The notes under the pieces were generated by a model. It saw nothing but the letters and a program-made list of their open reading frames with translations. It did not search any database and was not told the origin of the DNA. 7,002 nt of DNA from Parcubacteria group bacterium GW2011_GWA2_36_10 (GTDB taxonomy: Bacteria; Patescibacteriota; Patescibacteriia; UBA1558; GWA2-36-10): the NCBI GenBank assembly GCA_000991205.1, contig LBRC01000034.1:1-7002 (forward strand), in the 5' to 3' direction. The translations under genes were made by a program, and so were the position numbers. Of the stretch, positions 4,129 to 7,002 are shown piece by piece; positions within the stretch are counted from its first letter, which is position 1; each line of letters starts with the position of its first letter.

Positions 4129-5823
4129 ATGTTTAAAAAAATCTTTCTTTTTAATGCTTTAGCATTAATTGCTTTATTGCCAAATATTAGTTTAGCAAGA
4201 GATGTTTCTAAAATTAATGATTGGTATCTTAAAGATTTTCATTCGGATATCATAGTTAATACTGATTCGTCTTTATTGATCACCGAAAAAATTATAGCTG
4301 ATTGTGGTAATTTAGCTGGCAAGCATGGTATTTTTAGAGTTTTACCGACGCAGATAAATACGTCCGAAGGCAAGATTTTGACGCCAATAGAATTAGTTAG
4401 CATTACAGATTATGCTGGTCAGCCATTAAAATATAGCACCACTAAACAAAATAATACGATTACTTGGAAAATTGGCGATCCAGATATTACAGTGAAAGGT
4501 GAAAATACTTATCAAATAGTTTATAAAGTAAAAAATGCCATTCGTTTTCAAGAAAACTTTGAAGAGCTATGGTGGAATTTGAATGGTAATTTTTGGGAGC
4601 TAGAAACCGATAATTATACGGCTGACATTCATTTTCCTGAAGCAATTAGTCAAGATAATACGCAAATCGATTATTATACTGGCTTATATGGCTCAAAAGA
4701 TAAAAATTTAGCTATTTGGGAGTGGCAAGATAAAGTTTTACATTTTCAATCAGCTGATATTTTAAGAAAAGGCGAAGGCATCAGCATCTCTGTTTCAATG
4801 CCAAAAAATATTTTTACGCCTTATCAAATTACTTTTTCAGATAAATATCCAAGTTGGCCATGGCTAGCTTGGCCAATTTTGACTTTTATTTTTTGTTTTA
4901 CTTTTTGGAAAAAACATGGTAAAGATCCACATTGGCATAAAACAGTAATTGCTGAATATGAAGTACCAGATAATTTGACTCCGATGCAGATGAGTATGTT
5001 ATCTGGTTTGGGCATTTTAAATAACAAGGCTATCTCTGGATCGATTATAAAGTTAGCTTGTGACGGTATTATTAAAATAGAAGAAATAGCTGCTAAAACT
5101 TTAGGTTTTAGTAAAAAAGATTATAAGTTAACAGTTGTCAATGAAAAGAAGTCAGTAAATTTGATAGCGGGAGAAAAATTTTTACTTGAAAGTATTTTTG
5201 AAGATCAAAAAGAAATTATTTTATCTGACTTGAAAAAAACTTTTTATAAAAAATTACCGGATATTAAAAAAACAATCAGAGGTTTTTTAGAAGAAAATTC
5301 TTATGTAGAGAAAAATAAATATTTTTCTAAAGTTTTTCTTTATAGTTTTGGTATTTATTTTATTTTTTTAGTATTTTTTCTTTTTTTCTCAGGAGCAGTT
5401 GTTTTTTCTTTGCTAATAGTTTTCTTTTTCTCTTTGTTGATGAATAAACGCACTATGAAAGGCGCAGAAGTTGAGTGGAGAATTAGGGGTTTTAAATTAT
5501 TTATTAGTACAGCCGAAAAATATCGAGCGCAGTTTTATGAAAAGGAAAATATGTTTGAAAAGATTTTGCCTTATGCGATTGCTTTTGGTTTGACGGGTAA
5601 ATGGGTCAAAGCCATGAAAGATATTTATGGTGCAGAAAAATTTGCTGCTATGACGCCAGTTTGGTTTATTGGTTCGGGTGCTAATTTTGATATCGATAAT
5701 TTTTTTTCAGCTTTAACTAGTATGACTTCAGCTATTTCACAGAGTGCATCTTCATCAACGGGTGCTGGTGGTGGAGGATTTTCTGGTGGCGGAGGTGGAG
5801 GTGGCGGAGGCGGTGGTTGGTAA
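4129..5823 (+). CDS. DUF2207 membrane protein with Gly-rich C-terminus
   Basis: A predicted envelope protein of the DUF2207 family; members are widespread in Gram-positive and CPR bacteria and have no firmly established biochemical role. The 564 residues are arranged as follows. A signal peptide (MFKKIFLFNALALIALLPNISLA, about 1-23) leads into an extracytoplasmic beta-rich DUF2207 domain of about 25-235. A transmembrane helix rich in Trp and Phe lies at about 243-260. A cytoplasmic domain opens with EYEVPDNLTPMQMSML, a segment typical of the family. One or two closely spaced Phe-rich helices occupy about 402-438, then a soluble stretch, then a tail of Ser, Ala and Gly ending GGGGW. The poly-Gly tract uses all of GGT, GGA and GGC, so it is kept at the protein level and is not simple DNA slippage. 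The gene starts 12 bases after the pilin stop without a Shine-Dalgarno, suggesting co-transcription. Confidence 0.9.
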   Translation: MFKKIFLFNALALIALLPNISLARDVSKINDWYLKDFHSDIIVNTDSSLLITEKIIADCGNLAGKHGIFRVLPTQINTSEGKILTPIELVSITDYAGQPLKYSTTKQNNTITWKIGDPDITVKGENTYQIVYKVKNAIRFQENFEELWWNLNGNFWELETDNYTADIHFPEAISQDNTQIDYYTGLYGSKDKNLAIWEWQDKVLHFQSADILRKGEGISISVSMPKNIFTPYQITFSDKYPSWPWLAWPILTFIFCFTFWKKHGKDPHWHKTVIAEYEVPDNLTPMQMSMLSGLGILNNKAISGSIIKLACDGIIKIEEIAAKTLGFSKKDYKLTVVNEKKSVNLIAGEKFLLESIFEDQKEIILSDLKKTFYKKLPDIKKTIRGFLEENSYVEKNKYFSKVFLYSFGIYFIFLVFFLFFSGAVVFSLLIVFFFSLLMNKRTMKGAEVEWRIRGFKLFISTAEKYRAQFYEKENMFEKILPYAIAFGLTGKWVKAMKDIYGAEKFAAMTPVWFIGSGANFDIDNFFSALTSMTSAISQSASSSTGAGGGGFSGGGGGGGGGGGW

Positions 5824-5832
5824 TTTTGTTAT

Positions 5833-5861
5833 TTGACAAATTTTATTTAGCATTCTAATAT
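5833..5861 (+). promoter_or_regulatory. Promoter of the PemK-like toxin gene
   Basis: A perfect TTGACA (5833-5838), a 17-base spacer and TAATAT (5856-5861; 4 of 6 matches) predict a start near 5868. It lies 10 bases after the DUF2207 stop codon, giving the toxin gene its own promoter. The leader would be about 33 bases to the ATG at 5901. Confidence 0.7.
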
Positions 5862-5900
5862 TGAAAATATCAAACTTTTTGAAGAAAAGTGATTAAAAAT

Positions 5901-6296
5901 ATGCCAGAATATTTAGTCCGTTTTGTTGAGTGGACAAAATTAAAAATTAGACTTCATATTGACCATCAAAAAATAGTTTATTTTTATGAAAGGGAAATTT
6001 GGTGGGCAAGTTTAGGAGAAAATATTGGCTTTGAACAAAATGGTAAAGATGAAAGTTTTTCTCGACCAGTATTGATTTTAAAGAAATTTAATAATCATTT
6101 GACATGGGTTTTGCCACTAACCAGTCAAGATAAAATTGGTAAATATTATTACCCTACTAATATAGATAATAAAAATGGCTTTATAATTTTATCTCAAATT
6201 AGAGCCATTAGTATTAAAAGGCTAATTAGAAAAATTGCTACTTTAGATAAAGATACCTTTAAAAAAGTTAAGAGCAAAATCAAATCTTTTTTATAA
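5901..6296 (+). CDS. PemK/MazF-family toxin-like protein, no antitoxin seen
   Basis: Family members are usually ribosome-independent mRNA endonucleases of type II toxin-antitoxin pairs. From the ATG at 5901 the product has 131 residues. A roughly 30-residue N-terminal extension with Lys and Arg precedes the MazF fold, which begins at EREIWWASLGENIGFEQNGK (31-49), the family's first strand and loop. SRPVLIL (about 54-60) and LPLTS (71-75) supply the Arg and Thr/Ser positions used in catalysis by MazF enzymes. LSQIRAIS near 97-104 and a C-terminal Lys-rich helix follow. A GTG at 5889 would add four residues and has a weak GAAG upstream; either start is possible. No antitoxin-sized frame lies between the DUF2207 stop and this gene, or between it and the helicase promoter, so it looks solitary. 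The extension is, as I recall, shared by many CPR PemK-like proteins, which may have a role other than a classical addiction toxin. Confidence 0.85.
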   Translation: MPEYLVRFVEWTKLKIRLHIDHQKIVYFYEREIWWASLGENIGFEQNGKDESFSRPVLILKKFNNHLTWVLPLTSQDKIGKYYYPTNIDNKNGFIILSQIRAISIKRLIRKIATLDKDTFKKVKSKIKSFL

Positions 6297-6305
6297 AAAA
6301 ACGAT

Positions 6306-6326
6306 CTCTACCCTTTTGGGGTAGAG
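6306..6326. terminator. Hairpin after the toxin gene, T run only on the - strand
   Basis: CTCTACCC (6306-6313) pairs with GGGTAGAG (6319-6326) across loop TTTTG. It begins nine bases after the toxin stop codon, where a terminator is expected. However, the T run follows the stem only on the - strand (ATCGTTTTTTT); on the + strand TCTCGG follows. It may end the toxin transcript weakly, or block transcription from the other side. Confidence 0.45.
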
Positions 6327-6388
6327 TCTCGGAGCCCGAAGGCCATTTGTATTTAAAAGATAGCATAAAGTTATTTGTTGGTCAATAG

Positions 6389-6417
6389 TTGACAAAACTA
6401 TTTTTTTATGATATAGT
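6389..6417 (+). promoter_or_regulatory. Strong promoter of the DEAD-box helicase gene
   Basis: A perfect TTGACA (6389-6394), a 17-base spacer and TATAGT (6412-6417; 5 of 6 matches), preceded by TGA (extended -10), form one of the best promoters in the window. The start is predicted near 6424, leaving a leader of about 100 bases. Two dyads overlap the -35: GTCAA/TTGAC (6381-6385/6389-6393) and AATAGTT/AACTATT (6384-6390/6396-6402), either of which could be a regulator site. Confidence 0.85.
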
Positions 6418-6423
6418 AAGCAA

Positions 6424-6533
6424 TCTAATCAATTCTAGCCATATTTTAAGAGGCTAGCGACTCGAATCTTTTGTGTCATTATGTGGCCCAGCAGAGGTCA
6501 GGTCACATAATTTTTTTATTTTTATGACACAAA
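6424..6533 (+). promoter_or_regulatory. Structured leader of the helicase mRNA, terminator plus start-codon stem
   Basis: Three pairings are visible. Hairpin A is CTAGCC (6435-6440) with GGCTAG (6452-6457) and an 11-base loop. Hairpin B is ATTATGTGGCC (6478-6488) with GGTCACATAAT (6501-6511), 11 bp with one G-U pair, followed by a T-rich run to 6523: an intrinsic terminator. Stem C is TTTGTGTCAT (6470-6479) with ATGACACAAA (6524-6533), a perfect 10 bp that contains the start AUG. B is nested inside C, and they compete only for bases 6478-6479. As no promoter lies between B and the ATG, transcription must read through B, and translation must open C. This is inferred to be an attenuator combined with start-codon occlusion, possibly temperature-dependent or autoregulated. 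I cannot assign it to a named RNA family. Confidence 0.7.
6478..6523 (+). terminator. Intrinsic terminator (attenuator) inside the helicase leader
   Basis: The 11-bp stem 6478-6488/6501-6511 with a 12-base loop is followed by TTTTTT, A and TTTTT up to the base before the ATG at 6524. It ends no upstream gene: the toxin gene stops about 180 bases earlier and a strong promoter lies between. It therefore most likely controls the helicase transcript itself. Confidence 0.75.
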
Positions 6534-7002
6534 CAAAGACAATTACGCCTAATTTTGATAATTTAGGCATTTCTCTCAATTTGCTGGAGGTTTTAGGCAA
6601 ACTACATTTTAGTGCGCCAACTCCTATTCAGCATCAATGTATTCCCGCTGCTTTAGAAGGTAAGGACGTGGTCGGTATCGCTCAAACAGGTACTGGTAAG
6701 ACCCTAGCTTTTGGTATTCCGATGATTCAATTACTTAGCCAAAATAAAGGCCAAGGTTTGATTTTGTTGCCAACTCGTGAACTTGCTTTACAAGTTGATG
6801 AAGTTTTACAAAAACTTGGCAAAAGCTTTGGTTTGCGCACCGTAGTTTTGATTGGTGGTACTTCAGCTGGACCACAGATCCAGGCTATTAAGCGTAATCC
6901 ACATATCATTGTTTCTACACCAGGACGTTTGATTGACCATTTACAACAAAAAAATCTTCATTTAGATAAAATCAAAATGATCGTTTTAGATGAAGCTGAT
7001 CG
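6524..7002 (+). CDS. DEAD-box RNA helicase, N-terminal part (3' end outside window)
   Basis: An ATP-dependent RNA helicase of the DEAD-box family, acting in the cytoplasm on structured RNA, for example in ribosome assembly, mRNA decay or cold adaptation. 159 complete codons of a protein usually over 400 residues are present, covering most of the first RecA-like domain. The Q motif is APTPIQHQCIP (31-41, Q36) with the upstream Phe at 11. Motif I is AQTGTGKT (53-60), motif Ia PTRELALQ (83-90), a GG pair lies at 111-112, Ib is TPGR (132-135), and motif II DEAD (156-159) is cut just after by the window edge. All motifs are canonical. The start at 6524 is the first ATG of the frame and gives the expected short N-terminus; no Shine-Dalgarno is possible because a T run precedes it. 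Expression appears to be controlled by the leader at 6424-6533. It cannot be told from this part whether it is DeaD/CsdA-, RhlE- or SrmB-like. Confidence 0.96.
   Translation, partial: MTQTKTITPNFDNLGISLNLLEVLGKLHFSAPTPIQHQCIPAALEGKDVVGIAQTGTGKTLAFGIPMIQLLSQNKGQGLILLPTRELALQVDEVLQKLGKSFGLRTVVLIGGTSAGPQIQAIKRNPHIIVSTPGRLIDHLQQKNLHLDKIKMIVLDEAD

Noticed and set aside
6727..6909. - strand open frame opposite the helicase gene
   Set aside because: The + strand shows canonical DEAD-box motifs I to Ib over exactly this stretch.

Overview
The window is AT-rich bacterial DNA carrying seven protein genes (two cut by the window edges), one tRNA gene and an unusual amount of recognisable RNA and promoter structure. 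The gene set suggests a member of the Patescibacteria / Candidate Phyla Radiation. It includes a SIMPL-domain membrane protein, a one-gene pilin, a DUF2207 protein with a Gly-rich tail, a PemK-like toxin with an N-terminal extension, mostly Shine-Dalgarno-less starts and short intergenic hairpins. This assignment is inference from gene style, not from a phylogenetic marker.

Layout. (1) 2-607, +: the last third of CTP synthase (pyrG), closed by a hairpin terminator. (2) 765-1523, +: a membrane-anchored SIMPL/DUF541 protein with a 15-bp-stem terminator. (3) 1689-1931, +: an 80-residue two-helix membrane protein with the only strong Shine-Dalgarno sequence in the window and visibly richer G+C; it shares a two-way terminator with the next gene. 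(4) 1984-3213, -: a YhiN/HI0933-type flavoprotein. (5) 3293-3366, +: tRNA-Gln(UUG), divergent from the flavoprotein; the two promoters appear to share one -35 hexamer. (6) 3367-3609: a non-coding stretch of small hairpins, interspersed-repeat motifs, a 10-base copy of the tRNA 3' end and a terminator. (7) 3610-5823, +: a pilin-like gene followed after 12 bases by a DUF2207 membrane protein, a likely two-gene operon. (8) 5901-6296, +: a PemK/MazF-like toxin with its own promoter and no visible antitoxin. (9) 6389-7002, +: a very good promoter, a roughly 100-base structured leader and the first 159 codons of a DEAD-box RNA helicase.

The most striking element is the helicase leader. A hairpin with a long U run ends directly before the start codon. 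In addition, ten bases upstream of that hairpin are perfectly complementary to the ten bases starting with the AUG. Every transcript from the only evident promoter must pass the terminator, and any that reads through can fold its own start codon into a stem. This looks like a two-layer switch (attenuation plus start-codon occlusion) on an RNA helicase, which could in principle act on its own leader.

The other genes are largely independent housekeeping and envelope functions: nucleotide synthesis, probable RNA modification or redox chemistry, tRNA, surface pilus and envelope proteins. No CRISPR array, insertion sequence, rRNA or phage gene is visible.
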